DNA from: Streptomyces sp. WMMC500
Lineage (GTDB): Bacteria > Actinomycetota > Actinomycetes > Streptomycetales > Streptomycetaceae
Assembly (NCBI RefSeq): GCF_027497195.1
Contig: NZ_CP114905.1
Location: forward strand, 1,488,001 to 1,552,000
Direction: 5' to 3'
DNA length: 64,000 bases
Position 1 is the first letter of the stretch. Each line of letters opens with the position of its first letter. A program made the translations under genes and the position numbers. Positions 43,051 through 51,183 of the stretch are shown here, piece by piece. The notes beneath the pieces were generated by a model. It was not told where the DNA came from. It searched no databases and saw only the letters and a list, made by a program, of their open reading frames with translations.

Positions 43051-44478
43051 ATGAACGAGATACTCGCCGCGATTCAGGCACCCGACAGCACGGCCGCCGA
43101 CTTCGCCTCCCTGCCCCTGCCCGAGTCCTACCGGGCCGTGACGGTGCACAAGGACGAGACGGAGATGTTCGACGGCCTCACCACCCGGCAGAAGGACCCG
43201 CGCAGGTCGCTGCACCTGGACGAGGTCCCGGTGCCGGAACTCGGCCCCGGCGAGGCGCTGGTGGCGGTCATGGCCAGCTCCGTGAACTACAACTCGGTGT
43301 GGACGTCGATCTTCGAGCCGCTGTCCACCTTCGCCTTCCTGGAGCGCTACGGCCGCCTCTCCCCGCTCGCCCGCCGCCACGACCTGCCGTACCACGTCAT
43401 CGGCTCCGACCTCGCCGGCGTGGTGCTGCGCACCGGACCCGGCGTCGCCGCCTGGGCGCCGGGCGACGAGGTGGTGGCGCACTGCCTGTCGGTGGAGCTG
43501 GAGAGCGCCGACGGCCACGACGACACGATGCTCGACCCCGAGCAGCGCATCTGGGGCTTCGAGACCAACTTCGGCGGCCTGGCGGAGATCGCGCTGGTGA
43601 AGTCCAACCAGCTCATGCCCAAGCCGGCCCACCTGTCCTGGGAGGAGGCCGCGGCGCCCGGGCTGGTCAACTCCACCGCGTACCGCCAGCTCGTCTCCCG
43701 CAACGGCGCCGCCATGAAGCAGGGCGACAACGTGCTCATCTGGGGCGCGAGCGGCGGACTCGGCTCGTACGCCACCCAGTTCGCCCTCGCCGGCGGCGCG
43801 ACGCCGATCTGCGTGGTCTCCAGCCCCGAGAAGGCGGAGATCTGCCGCCGGATGGGCGCCGAGGCGATCATCGACCGCCGCGGCGAGGACTTCCGCTTCT
43901 GGCGGGACGAGCACGAGCAGGACCCGCGGGAGTGGAAGCGCTTCGGCAAGCGCATCCGCGAGCTGACCGGCGGCGAGGACGTCGACATCGTCTTCGAGCA
44001 CCCCGGCCGGGAGACGTTCGGCGCGTCGGTCTACGTCACCCGGAAGGGCGGCACCATCGTCACCTGCGCCTCCACCTCGGGCTTCGTGCACGAGTACGAC
44101 AACCGCTACCTGTGGATGTCGCTGAAGCGGATCATCGGCTCGCACTTCGCCAACTACCGCGAGGCGTGGGAGGCCAACCGCCTCGTCGACAAGGGCAGGA
44201 TCCACCCCACCCTGTCCCGGACCTACCCGCTGCACGAGACCGGCCAGGCGGCGTACGACGTGCACCGGAACCTGCACCAGGGCAAGGTCGGCGTGCTGTG
44301 CCTGGCTCCCGCCGAGGGCCTGGGCGTCCGCGACGAGGAGAAGCGCGCCGCACACATCGACGCGATCCAGCTCTTCCGCGGCGACCCCCCGCCCGGGCCG
44401 CAGCCGCCCGCAGGACGCGGCGGACCCGGCGGGGTGCGCGCGCCGGAGCGTGTCGTCGAGCACGCCGGGAACGTGTGA
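43051..44478 (+). CDS. ccr: Crotonyl-CoA carboxylase/reductase
   Basis: A 475-aa NADPH-dependent reductive carboxylase that converts crotonyl-CoA and CO2 to (2S)-ethylmalonyl-CoA, the key step of the ethylmalonyl-CoA pathway. The CO2-binding residues known from Kitasatospora Ecr are all present at the same numbers: Asn81 (SSVNYNSVW), Phe170-Glu171 (WGFETNFGG) and His365 (IIGSHFANYREA). The nucleotide motif is LIWGASGGLGSYATQFALAG. GGAGG at 43039-43043 supports ATG 43051. Its TGA overlaps the meaA ATG (TGATG). Besides pathway flux it can supply ethylmalonyl-CoA to polyketide synthases. Confidence 0.97.
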   Translation: MNEILAAIQAPDSTAADFASLPLPESYRAVTVHKDETEMFDGLTTRQKDPRRSLHLDEVPVPELGPGEALVAVMASSVNYNSVWTSIFEPLSTFAFLERYGRLSPLARRHDLPYHVIGSDLAGVVLRTGPGVAAWAPGDEVVAHCLSVELESADGHDDTMLDPEQRIWGFETNFGGLAEIALVKSNQLMPKPAHLSWEEAAAPGLVNSTAYRQLVSRNGAAMKQGDNVLIWGASGGLGSYATQFALAGGATPICVVSSPEKAEICRRMGAEAIIDRRGEDFRFWRDEHEQDPREWKRFGKRIRELTGGEDVDIVFEHPGRETFGASVYVTRKGGTIVTCASTSGFVHEYDNRYLWMSLKRIIGSHFANYREAWEANRLVDKGRIHPTLSRTYPLHETGQAAYDVHRNLHQGKVGVLCLAPAEGLGVRDEEKRAAHIDAIQLFRGDPPPGPQPPAGRGGPGGVRAPERVVEHAGNV

Positions 44479-46508
44479 TGGCGGCCAAGGACCGGCCCTG
44501 GCTGATGCGCACCTACGCCGGGCACTCCACCGCCGAGGCGTCCAACGAGCTGTACCGGCGCAACCTCGCCAAGGGCCAGACCGGCCTGTCGGTCGCCTTC
44601 GACCTGCCCACCCAGACGGGCTACGACCCCGACCACGTCCTCGCCCGCGGCGAGGTCGGCCGCGTCGGGGTGCCCGTCTCGCACCTGGGCGACATGCGCC
44701 GGCTCTTCGCGGGCATCCCGCTGGAGCGGACCAACACGTCGATGACCATCAACGCCACCGCGATGTGGCTGCTGGCGCTCTACCAGGTGGTCGCCGAGGA
44801 ACAGGGCCTGGACGAGGCGGGCGTCGCGCGGCTCGCGGGCACCACGCAGAACGACATCGTCAAGGAGTACCTCTCCCGGGGCACGTACGTCTTCCCGCCC
44901 GGTCCTTCACTGCGGCTGACGACCGACACCATCGCGTACACCGTCGACCGGATGCCGAAGTGGAACCCGATCAACATCTGCAGCTACCACCTCCAGGAGG
45001 CGGGCGCGACGCCGGTGCAGGAGATCGCGTACGCGATGTCCACCGCGACCGCCGTCCTGGACGCGGTCCGCGACTCCGGCCAGGTGCCGGCGGACAGGAT
45101 GGGCGACGTCGTCGGCCGGATCTCCTTCTTCGTCAACGCCGGGGTCAGGTTCGTCGAGGAGATGTGCAAGATGCGGGCGTTCACCCGTATCTGGGACACC
45201 CTCACCCGCGAGCGCTACGGCATCGAGGACCCCCGGCAGCGCCGCTTCCGCTACGGTGTGCAGGTCAACTCCCTCGGGCTGACGGAGGCCCAGCCGGAGA
45301 ACAACGTCCAGCGCATCGTGCTGGAGATGCTGGCCGTGACGCTGTCGAAGGACGCCCGGGCCCGCGCCGTGCAGTTGCCCGCCTGGAACGAGGCGCTGGG
45401 CCTGCCGCGCCCGTGGGACCAGCAGTGGAGCCTGCGCATCCAGCAGGTGCTGGCGTACGAGAGCGACCTGCTGGAGCACGCGGACCTGTTCGACGGCAGC
45501 CACGTGGTGGAGGCGCGGGTGGCCGAGCTGGTGGAGGGCGCGACGGCCGAGATGGCGCACATCGCGCAACTCGGGGGCGCCGTCGCGGCCGTGGAGTCCG
45601 GCTATCTCAAGGCGCAGCTCGTGGCCTCGCACGCGGAGCGGCGCGCCCGGATCGAGTCGGGCGAGGAGAAGATCGTCGGCGTCAACTGCCATACGGAGAC
45701 GGAGCCCAGCCCGCTCACCGCGGACCTGGACACCGCGATCCTGACCGTCGACGCGGACGTCGAGGCACGCGTCGCCGCCGCCCTGCACGAGTGGCGGCTG
45801 TCCCGCGACGAGCCGCGCGCGCAGCGGGCGCTGACGGCCCTGAAGGCCGCCGCGGCGGGCACGGCCAACCTCATGCCCGCGTCGCTGGAGTGCGCCCGCG
45901 CGGGCGTCACCACCGGGGAGTGGGCGTGGGCGCTGCGCGACGTCTTCGGCGAGTTCCGCGCCCCCACGGGCGTCGGCGGCGCGCCGGTCGCCGTCGCGGC
46001 GACCGCGCAGGGCACGGACGGCGAAGCCGCGCTGACCGCCGTACGGGCCCGGGCCGCCGGCACCGCCGCGGAGCTGGGCACCGGCCGGCTGCGGCTGCTC
46101 GTCGGCAAGCCGGGCCTCGACGGGCACAGCAACGGCGCCGAGCAGATCGCCGTACGCGCGCGGGACGCCGGCTTCGAAGTCGTCTACCAGGGCATCAGGC
46201 TGACGCCCGAGCAGATCGCCACCGCCGCGGTCGCCGAGGACGTGCACTGCGTCGGCCTGTCCATCCTCTCCGGCTCGCACGCCGAACTCGTCCCGGACGT
46301 CCTGGACCGGCTGCGCCGGGCGGGCGCCGGAGACGTGCCCGTCGTCGTCGGCGGCATCATCCCGTCGGCGGACGCCGAGGCGCTGCGCGCGGCGGGGGTG
46401 GCAGCCGTGTTCACCCCGAAGGACTTCGGGATCACGCAGATCATCGGCCGTATCGTCGGGGAGATCCGGCGTGCGAACAAGCTCGACCCCCAGGAGGTCC
46501 CCGCATGA
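44478..46508 (+). CDS. meaA: B12-dependent ethylmalonyl-CoA mutase
   Basis: A 676-aa adenosylcobalamin mutase (MeaA/Ecm) that converts (2R)-ethylmalonyl-CoA to methylsuccinyl-CoA. The N-terminal TIM barrel has GLSVAFDLPTQTGYDPDH and the substrate region ERTNTSMTINATAMWLLALY. The C-terminal Rossmann domain holds the cobalamin motif DGHSNG, with His as the lower cobalt ligand, plus VGLSILSGSHAELV and VVVGGIIPSADA. The length suits a single-chain mutase with fused B12 domain. It overlaps ccr by 1 nt and a 76-codon remnant ORF by 4 nt. Its last 18 codons are duplicated downstream. Confidence 0.95.
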   Translation: MAAKDRPWLMRTYAGHSTAEASNELYRRNLAKGQTGLSVAFDLPTQTGYDPDHVLARGEVGRVGVPVSHLGDMRRLFAGIPLERTNTSMTINATAMWLLALYQVVAEEQGLDEAGVARLAGTTQNDIVKEYLSRGTYVFPPGPSLRLTTDTIAYTVDRMPKWNPINICSYHLQEAGATPVQEIAYAMSTATAVLDAVRDSGQVPADRMGDVVGRISFFVNAGVRFVEEMCKMRAFTRIWDTLTRERYGIEDPRQRRFRYGVQVNSLGLTEAQPENNVQRIVLEMLAVTLSKDARARAVQLPAWNEALGLPRPWDQQWSLRIQQVLAYESDLLEHADLFDGSHVVEARVAELVEGATAEMAHIAQLGGAVAAVESGYLKAQLVASHAERRARIESGEEKIVGVNCHTETEPSPLTADLDTAILTVDADVEARVAAALHEWRLSRDEPRAQRALTALKAAAAGTANLMPASLECARAGVTTGEWAWALRDVFGEFRAPTGVGGAPVAVAATAQGTDGEAALTAVRARAAGTAAELGTGRLRLLVGKPGLDGHSNGAEQIAVRARDAGFEVVYQGIRLTPEQIATAAVAEDVHCVGLSILSGSHAELVPDVLDRLRRAGAGDVPVVVGGIIPSADAEALRAAGVAAVFTPKDFGITQIIGRIVGEIRRANKLDPQEVPA

Positions 46509-46523
46509 GCCCCGCCCCCAGCC
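46449..46523 (+). repeat. Direct repeat, copy A (meaA end / lyase start)
   Basis: A 75-bp block spanning the last codons of meaA and the first six codons of the following ORF. It recurs at 46676-46750 with a single mismatch and an offset of 227 bp. Confidence 0.92.
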
Positions 46524-46735
46524 GGCGACCACGGCGCTCGCGCCGCACCGTCCCGGGACCCGCCCGTCCGTCCCCGGAAAGGGCACGGGGCCTGCCGGCC
46601 GGCGGGAGGTTCCGGGAACTCACGGACGCCCGCGCGCCGCTGGCAGAGCCGCACGCGCCCCGCGCGGCGGGCCTTCGTATCGTCGGGGAGATCCGGCGTG
46701 CGAACAAGCTCGACCCGCAGGAGGTCCCCGCATGA
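46505..46735 (+). pseudogene. 76-codon chimeric remnant between meaA and mcl
   Basis: This ORF starts like the lyase (MSPAPS) and runs as a diverged copy of its first 55-60 codons: TVPGPARPSPERARGLPA against AVPGSNPRFLEKAQGLPA, and ARAPLAEPHAPRAAG against ACAPLAKPDARHT. It then switches in frame to a near-perfect copy of the meaA C-terminus (RIVGEIRRANKLDPQEVPA). It is coupled by ATGA at both ends, so ribosomes could read through it in the operon. It is most simply the scar of a 227-bp tandem duplication. The internal half has diverged strongly while both ends stayed identical. Function is doubtful. Confidence 0.8.
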
Positions 46736-46750
46736 GCCCCGCCCCCAGCC
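46676..46750 (+). repeat. Direct repeat, copy B (meaA end / lyase start)
   Basis: Second copy of the 75-bp block at 46449-46523. It carries the ribosome-binding site CAGGAGGT and the true start of the lyase gene. Confidence 0.92.
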
Positions 46751-47706
46751 AGTCCGACCGCCTGCGGCCGCGGCGTTCCTGTCTCGCCGTCCCGGGATCC
46801 AACCCTCGGTTCCTGGAGAAGGCGCAGGGGCTGCCGGCCGACCAGGTGTTCCTGGACCTGGAGGACGCCTGCGCGCCGCTGGCGAAGCCGGACGCGCGGC
46901 ACACCGTCGTGAAGTTCCTCAACGAGGGCGACTGGAGCGGCAAGACGCGGGTGGTCCGGGTCAACGACTGGACGACGCACTGGACGTACCGGGACGTCAT
47001 CACCGTCGTCGAGGGCGCGGGGCCGAACCTGGACTGCGTCATGCTGCCGAAGGTGCAGGACGCCGAGCAGGTCAAGGCCCTCGACCTGCTGCTCACCCAG
47101 ATCGAGAAGACGATGGGCTTCGAGGTGGGCCGCATCGGCATCGAGGCGCAGATCGAGAACGCCAGGGGGCTGGTGAACGTCGACGACATCGCCGCCGCCT
47201 CGCCGCGGCTGGAGACGATCGTCTTCGGGCCCGCCGACTTCATGGCCTCGATCAACATGAAGTCCCTGGTCGTCGGCGAGCAGCCGCCCGGCTACCCGGC
47301 CGACGCCTACCACTACATCCTCATGCGGATCCTCATGGCCGCGCGCAGCCACGACCTCCAGGCGATCGACGGCCCGTACCTCCAGATCCGCGACGTCGAC
47401 GGCTTCCGCGAGGTGGCCGGCCGGGCCGCCGCGCTCGGCTTCGACGGCAAGTGGGTGCTGCACCCGGGCCAGGTGGAGGCCGCCAACGAGATCTTCTCGC
47501 CGTCCCAGGAGGACTACGACCACGCCGAGCTGATCCTCGACGCGTACGAGTTCTTCACCTCCGAGGAGGGCGGCAGGAAGGGCTCGGCGATGCTCGGCGA
47601 CGAGATGATCGACGAGGCGAGCCGCAAGATGGCGCTCGTGGTCTCGGGCAAGGGCCGCGCCGCCGGGATGACCCGCACCACCGTCTTCACCCCGCCGGAG
47701 GGCTGA
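46732..47706 (+). CDS. mcl: CitE-family L-malyl-CoA/beta-methylmalyl-CoA lyase
   Basis: A 324-aa HpcH/HpaI-CitE TIM-barrel lyase. RRSCLAVPGSNPRFLEKA opens the barrel, followed by DQVFLDLEDACAPLAK (metal and CoA region), RVNDWTTHW, IGIEAQIENARGLVNVDDI and ETIVFGPADFMASI. In the ethylmalonyl-CoA pathway it splits beta-methylmalyl-CoA into glyoxylate and propionyl-CoA, and it can also act on malyl-CoA. ATG 46732 is preceded by GGAGGT inside the duplicated block. The MaoC gene follows after 1 nt. Confidence 0.93.
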   Translation: MSPAPSQSDRLRPRRSCLAVPGSNPRFLEKAQGLPADQVFLDLEDACAPLAKPDARHTVVKFLNEGDWSGKTRVVRVNDWTTHWTYRDVITVVEGAGPNLDCVMLPKVQDAEQVKALDLLLTQIEKTMGFEVGRIGIEAQIENARGLVNVDDIAAASPRLETIVFGPADFMASINMKSLVVGEQPPGYPADAYHYILMRILMAARSHDLQAIDGPYLQIRDVDGFREVAGRAAALGFDGKWVLHPGQVEAANEIFSPSQEDYDHAELILDAYEFFTSEEGGRKGSAMLGDEMIDEASRKMALVVSGKGRAAGMTRTTVFTPPEG

Positions 47707-47707
47707 C

Positions 47708-48226
47708 ATGCAGTTCGGACGGACCTACGAGGAGTTCGAGCCGGGCGCGGTGTACAAGCACTGGCCGGGCAAGACGGTCACCGAGTACGACGACCATCTC
47801 TTCTGCCTGCTGACCATGAACCACCACCCGCTGCACCTCGACGCGCACTACGCCGGCGAGACCACCGACTTCGGTCGCAACGTCGTCGTCGGCAACTACG
47901 TGTACTCCCTGCTGCTCGGCATGTCCGTGCCGGACGTCTCGGGCAAGGCGATCGCCAACCTGGAGGTCGAGTCTCTGAAGCACGTCGCGCCCACCTTCCA
48001 CGGCGACACCGTCTACGGCGAGACGACCGTGCTGGCCAAGTGGCCGTCGAAGTCGAAGGACGACCGCGGCATCGTGCACGTCGAGACCCGCGGCCACAAA
48101 CAGGACGGCACCCTGGTCTGCGTCTTCCGGCGCAAGGTGATGGTGCCCACGGCGGCGTACGTCCGGGCGCGCGGCGGCGAGCAGCCGGGCCGCCCGGAGC
48201 CGGCCGAGCGCGGCGGGGAGCGGTGA
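47708..48226 (+). CDS. MaoC-family hydratase, probable mesaconyl-CoA hydratase
   Basis: A 172-aa single-hotdog MaoC protein. The hydratase dyad region is DDHLFCLLTMNHHPLHLDAH, with FGRNVVVGNYVYSLLLGM and FHGDTVYGETTVL after it. By position it should hydrate mesaconyl-(C1)-CoA to beta-methylmalyl-CoA. The Rhodobacter enzyme is about twice as long (double hotdog, recalled); this short form would work as a dimer. The C-terminal 20 residues are a Gly/Pro/Glu tail. The stop overlaps the next ATG by 1 nt. Confidence 0.87.
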   Translation: MQFGRTYEEFEPGAVYKHWPGKTVTEYDDHLFCLLTMNHHPLHLDAHYAGETTDFGRNVVVGNYVYSLLLGMSVPDVSGKAIANLEVESLKHVAPTFHGDTVYGETTVLAKWPSKSKDDRGIVHVETRGHKQDGTLVCVFRRKVMVPTAAYVRARGGEQPGRPEPAERGGER

Positions 48227-49443
48227 TGGGGCGGCTGGCGCAGACGGAGGGGCTGACGGAGGTCCAGCGGGAGATCGTCGCCACCGTGCGCGACTTCACC
48301 GACAAGGAGATCCTGCCGGTGGCCACGGAGCTGGAGCACCGGGACGAGTATCCCGCGCGGATCGTCGAGGGCCTGAAGGAACTGGGTGTTTTCGGCCTCA
48401 TGATCCCGGAGGAGTACGGCGGGCTCGGCGAGTCACTGCTCACGTACGCGCTGTGCGTGGAGGAGATCGCCCGCGGCTGGATGAGCGTGTCGGGGATCAT
48501 CAACACCCACTTCATCGTGGCGTACATGATCAAGCAGCACGGCACTGCGGAGCAGCGGGAGCACTTCCTGCCCCTGATGGCCGCGGGCGAGGTGCGCGGC
48601 GCCTTCTCGATGTCGGAGCCCGGGCTCGGCTCGGACGTGGCGGCGATCACGTCCAAGGGCGTACGGGACGGCGAGAGCGGCGACTACCTGCTCACCGGCC
48701 AGAAGATGTGGCTGACCAACGGCGGCACGTCGTCGCTGGTCGCGGTGCTCTGCCGGACGGACGAGGGCCTGGGTCCCGACGCGCCCGGGCACCGGTCGAT
48801 GACGACGTTCCTGGTGGAGAAGGAGCCGGGGTTCGGCACGGTGAACCCGGGCCTGACCATTCCCGGCAAGATCGACAAGATGGGCTACAAGGGCGTCGAC
48901 ACCACCGAGATGATCATGGACGGGCTGCGCGTACCGGCCGACCGGGTGCTCGGCGGCCCGTCGGCGGCGGGCCGGGGCTTCTACCAGATGATGGACGGGG
49001 TCGAGGTGGGCCGCGTGAACGTCGCCGCACGGGGCTGCGGCGTCGCCCAGCGCGCCTTCGAGCTGGGCGTCGGCTACGCCCAGCAGCGGCGGACCTTCGG
49101 CCGGCAGATCGCCCGCCACCAGGCGATCCAGTTCAAACTGGCCGAGATGGCTACCAAGGTCGAGGCCGCGCATGCGATGATGGTGCGAGCGGCACGCAAA
49201 AAGGACACCGGAGAACGTAACGACCTCGAAGCGGGCATGGCGAAATATCTCGCTTCGGAGTACTGCAAGGAAGTCGTGGAAGACGCGTTCCGCATCCACG
49301 GCGGCTACGGCTTCTCCAAGGAGTACGAGATCGAGCGCCTCTACCGGGAGGCGCCGATGCTTCTCATTGGTGAAGGCACCGCCGAGATCCAGAAAATGAT
49401 CATTGGACGGCGACTACTCGAGGAGTACGGGTCCCAGGGTTGA
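48226..49443 (+). CDS. Acyl-CoA dehydrogenase, probable (2S)-methylsuccinyl-CoA dehydrogenase
   Basis: A 405-aa FAD-dependent acyl-CoA dehydrogenase. FAD and substrate motifs are FSMSEPGLGSD and QKMWLTNGGTSS. The C-terminal domain has QRRTFGRQIARHQAIQFKLA, FRIHGGYGFSKEYEIERLYR (active-site region) and MLLIGEGTAEIQKMIIGRRL. In this operon it should oxidise methylsuccinyl-CoA to mesaconyl-CoA. It lacks the long N-terminal extension of the proteobacterial Mcd (recalled), so assignment rests on context. A 250-bp stretch near the end (49140-49420) uses noticeably fewer GC-ending codons. It is the last gene of the operon. Confidence 0.9.
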   Translation: MGRLAQTEGLTEVQREIVATVRDFTDKEILPVATELEHRDEYPARIVEGLKELGVFGLMIPEEYGGLGESLLTYALCVEEIARGWMSVSGIINTHFIVAYMIKQHGTAEQREHFLPLMAAGEVRGAFSMSEPGLGSDVAAITSKGVRDGESGDYLLTGQKMWLTNGGTSSLVAVLCRTDEGLGPDAPGHRSMTTFLVEKEPGFGTVNPGLTIPGKIDKMGYKGVDTTEMIMDGLRVPADRVLGGPSAAGRGFYQMMDGVEVGRVNVAARGCGVAQRAFELGVGYAQQRRTFGRQIARHQAIQFKLAEMATKVEAAHAMMVRAARKKDTGERNDLEAGMAKYLASEYCKEVVEDAFRIHGGYGFSKEYEIERLYREAPMLLIGEGTAEIQKMIIGRRLLEEYGSQG

Positions 49444-49521
49444 CGGACTGCTTCCGGGGCAGGCGGCAGGGGTGGCGTGGCAGCCGGCCACGGGTACCGG
49501 CGGGCGAAAGTCCGCTTCGGC

Positions 49522-49552
49522 TTGCCGAGTTGCCGGTGCCAACCGATAGCAT
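49522..49552 (+). promoter_or_regulatory. Possible psd-pssA promoter
   Basis: TTGCCG (49522-49527) and TAGCAT (49547-49552) with a 19-bp spacer lie 58 bp before the psd ATG, in the only AT-richer part of the 166-bp gap after the acyl-CoA dehydrogenase. The spacer is slightly long. Confidence 0.4.
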
Positions 49553-49609
49553 CCCCGACAAGCCGCCGTCCCCCATCACCGCGGCCCCCTCCCGCTACGA
49601 AGGTCAAAC

Positions 49610-50263
49610 ATGCCCCACAGCCCAGATAACGTTCCGCGCCGCCGGGTCCGTCTGGCGCGCGGCGCATCGCCGTGGCTCCTGCCGACCTTGGCCAGCGCCG
49701 CCGTCGGCGTCGCCCGCGCCCGCCGCACCGGGCGCTGGCCCGACCGGCTGGCCGCCGTGCCCCCCGCCGCGCTGGCGGCGGGCATGCTGTGGTTCTTCCG
49801 CGACCCCGACCGCGAGATCGCCGAGGGCCGGGTCCTCTCCCCGGCCGACGGCGTGGTGCAGAGCATCATGCCGTGGCCCGACGGACGCACCCGCGTCGCG
49901 ATCTTCATGAGCCCGCTGAACGTCCACGTGAACCGCGCGCCGCTGGCCGGCACCGTCACCTCCGTGGAGCACGTGCCCGGCGGCTACGTCCCCGCGTTCA
50001 ACAAGGAGAGCGAGAACAACGAGCGCGTCGTGTGGCATCTGGACACCGAGCTCGGCGACGTCGAGATGGTCCAGATCGCCGGCGCGGTCGCCCGCCGCAT
50101 CGTGCCGTACGTGACCGGCGGCACCAAGGTCGAGCAGGGCGAGCGCGTGGGGCTGATCCGGTTCGGCTCCCGCGTCGACGTGTACCTGCCGCAGGGCGTG
50201 GCGGCCGGCGTGGACGTCGGCCAGGCCACCACGGCGGGGGTGACGCGCCTTGACCGTGACTGA
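49610..50263 (+). CDS. psd: Phosphatidylserine decarboxylase (short type)
   Basis: A 217-aa archaeal/actinobacterial-type Psd that makes phosphatidylethanolamine. A basic N-terminus and a membrane-proximal helix (LAAVPPAALAAGMLWFFRDP) precede the catalytic core RVLSPADGVVQSI, FMSPLNVHVNRAP and YVPAFNKESENNER. The self-cleavage site is in RFGSRVDVYLP, where the chain is cut at Gly-Ser to form the pyruvoyl group. AAGG at 49599-49602 supports ATG 49610. It overlaps pssA, its pathway partner. Confidence 0.94.
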   Translation: MPHSPDNVPRRRVRLARGASPWLLPTLASAAVGVARARRTGRWPDRLAAVPPAALAAGMLWFFRDPDREIAEGRVLSPADGVVQSIMPWPDGRTRVAIFMSPLNVHVNRAPLAGTVTSVEHVPGGYVPAFNKESENNERVVWHLDTELGDVEMVQIAGAVARRIVPYVTGGTKVEQGERVGLIRFGSRVDVYLPQGVAAGVDVGQATTAGVTRLDRD

Positions 50264-51098
50264 TCCGGAGACGAAGGCCGGCTGGGTCCCCGAGGTCGAC
50301 GAGGACGACGACGACATGCCGCTGTCGACGCGGCTGTCGATCGCCGACACCCTCACGCTGGCCAACGCGACCTGCGGCTTCCTCGCCGTCTACTTCACCA
50401 CCACCGGCGTGCTCGTCCCGCACCTCATGGGCGAGGACGACGGCGGCATCGCCCGGCACAGCGCCGCCACCGCCGTGATCATGATGCTGCTCGCCTCGGT
50501 CTTCGACCTCTTCGACGGCCTGGTGGCGCGCAAGCTGCGCAGCTCGGCGATGGGCGCGGAGCTGGACAACCTCTCCGACCTGATCAGCTTCGGGCTGGCG
50601 CCCGCGTACTTCGTGCTGGTCTACGGGATGGTCGCCGACGACGCGCACCAGCGGGTCTCCACGGTGGCCGCGGTCGCGGTGGTGCTGGCGGTGGTGCTGC
50701 GGCTTGCCCGGTTCTCCTGCGTCACCGTGCGAGACGGCGTCTTCCAGGGCATGCCGAGCCCCTTCGGGGCGCTCACGGTGATCTCGGTGGTGCTGCTGGA
50801 GCTGCCGTTCGTGCCCACGCTGCTGGCGATCGTCGGGGTGGCCTGGCTGATGGTGAGCCGGGTGGAGTACCCCAAGCCGCGCGGCCGGCTCGCGGTGGCC
50901 ACGCTCGTGTGGATCTTCGTCAGCATGACCTGCCTGGGCGCCTGGGCCTTCGACGCGCCGAACGGGCAACTGCTGCTCCAGACGGGCTGCGCGCTGCAGA
51001 TAGTGACGGCCGCGACGATCCCGCTCTTCGCCACCGCCCGCCGCGTGAACACCTTCCGCGTCGGCCGCCGCGATGCGCGCGCCGCCGCACAGGGCTGA
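50250..51098 (+). CDS. pssA: CDP-diacylglycerol-serine O-phosphatidyltransferase
   Basis: A 282-aa integral membrane enzyme that makes phosphatidylserine, the substrate of Psd. The CDP-alcohol phosphotransferase signature D-G-x2-A-R-x8-G-x3-D-x3-D is complete in FDGLVARKLRSSAMGAELD plus NLSD. About eight membrane helices follow an acidic N-terminus (EVDEDDDD). The TTG start at 50250 overlaps psd by 14 nt; GTG 50256 is an alternative. It is closed by a strong terminator. Confidence 0.94.
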   Translation: MTVTDPETKAGWVPEVDEDDDDMPLSTRLSIADTLTLANATCGFLAVYFTTTGVLVPHLMGEDDGGIARHSAATAVIMMLLASVFDLFDGLVARKLRSSAMGAELDNLSDLISFGLAPAYFVLVYGMVADDAHQRVSTVAAVAVVLAVVLRLARFSCVTVRDGVFQGMPSPFGALTVISVVLLELPFVPTLLAIVGVAWLMVSRVEYPKPRGRLAVATLVWIFVSMTCLGAWAFDAPNGQLLLQTGCALQIVTAATIPLFATARRVNTFRVGRRDARAAAQG

Positions 51099-51120
51099 GC
51101 CGCAGACCGGACCGCACCGT

Positions 51121-51150
51121 CGCGCCCGGGGGGAGGATCCCCCGGGCGCG
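51121..51150 (+). terminator. Rho-independent terminator after pssA
   Basis: A perfect 12-bp stem, CGCGCCCGGGGG (51121-51132) and CCCCCGGGCGCG (51139-51150), loop GAGGAT, followed closely by GCGGCTTTT. It lies 22 bp after the pssA stop. Confidence 0.85.
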
Positions 51151-51183
51151 GCGGCTTTTCCGGCCTGCCCGCCCTGATCGGGG

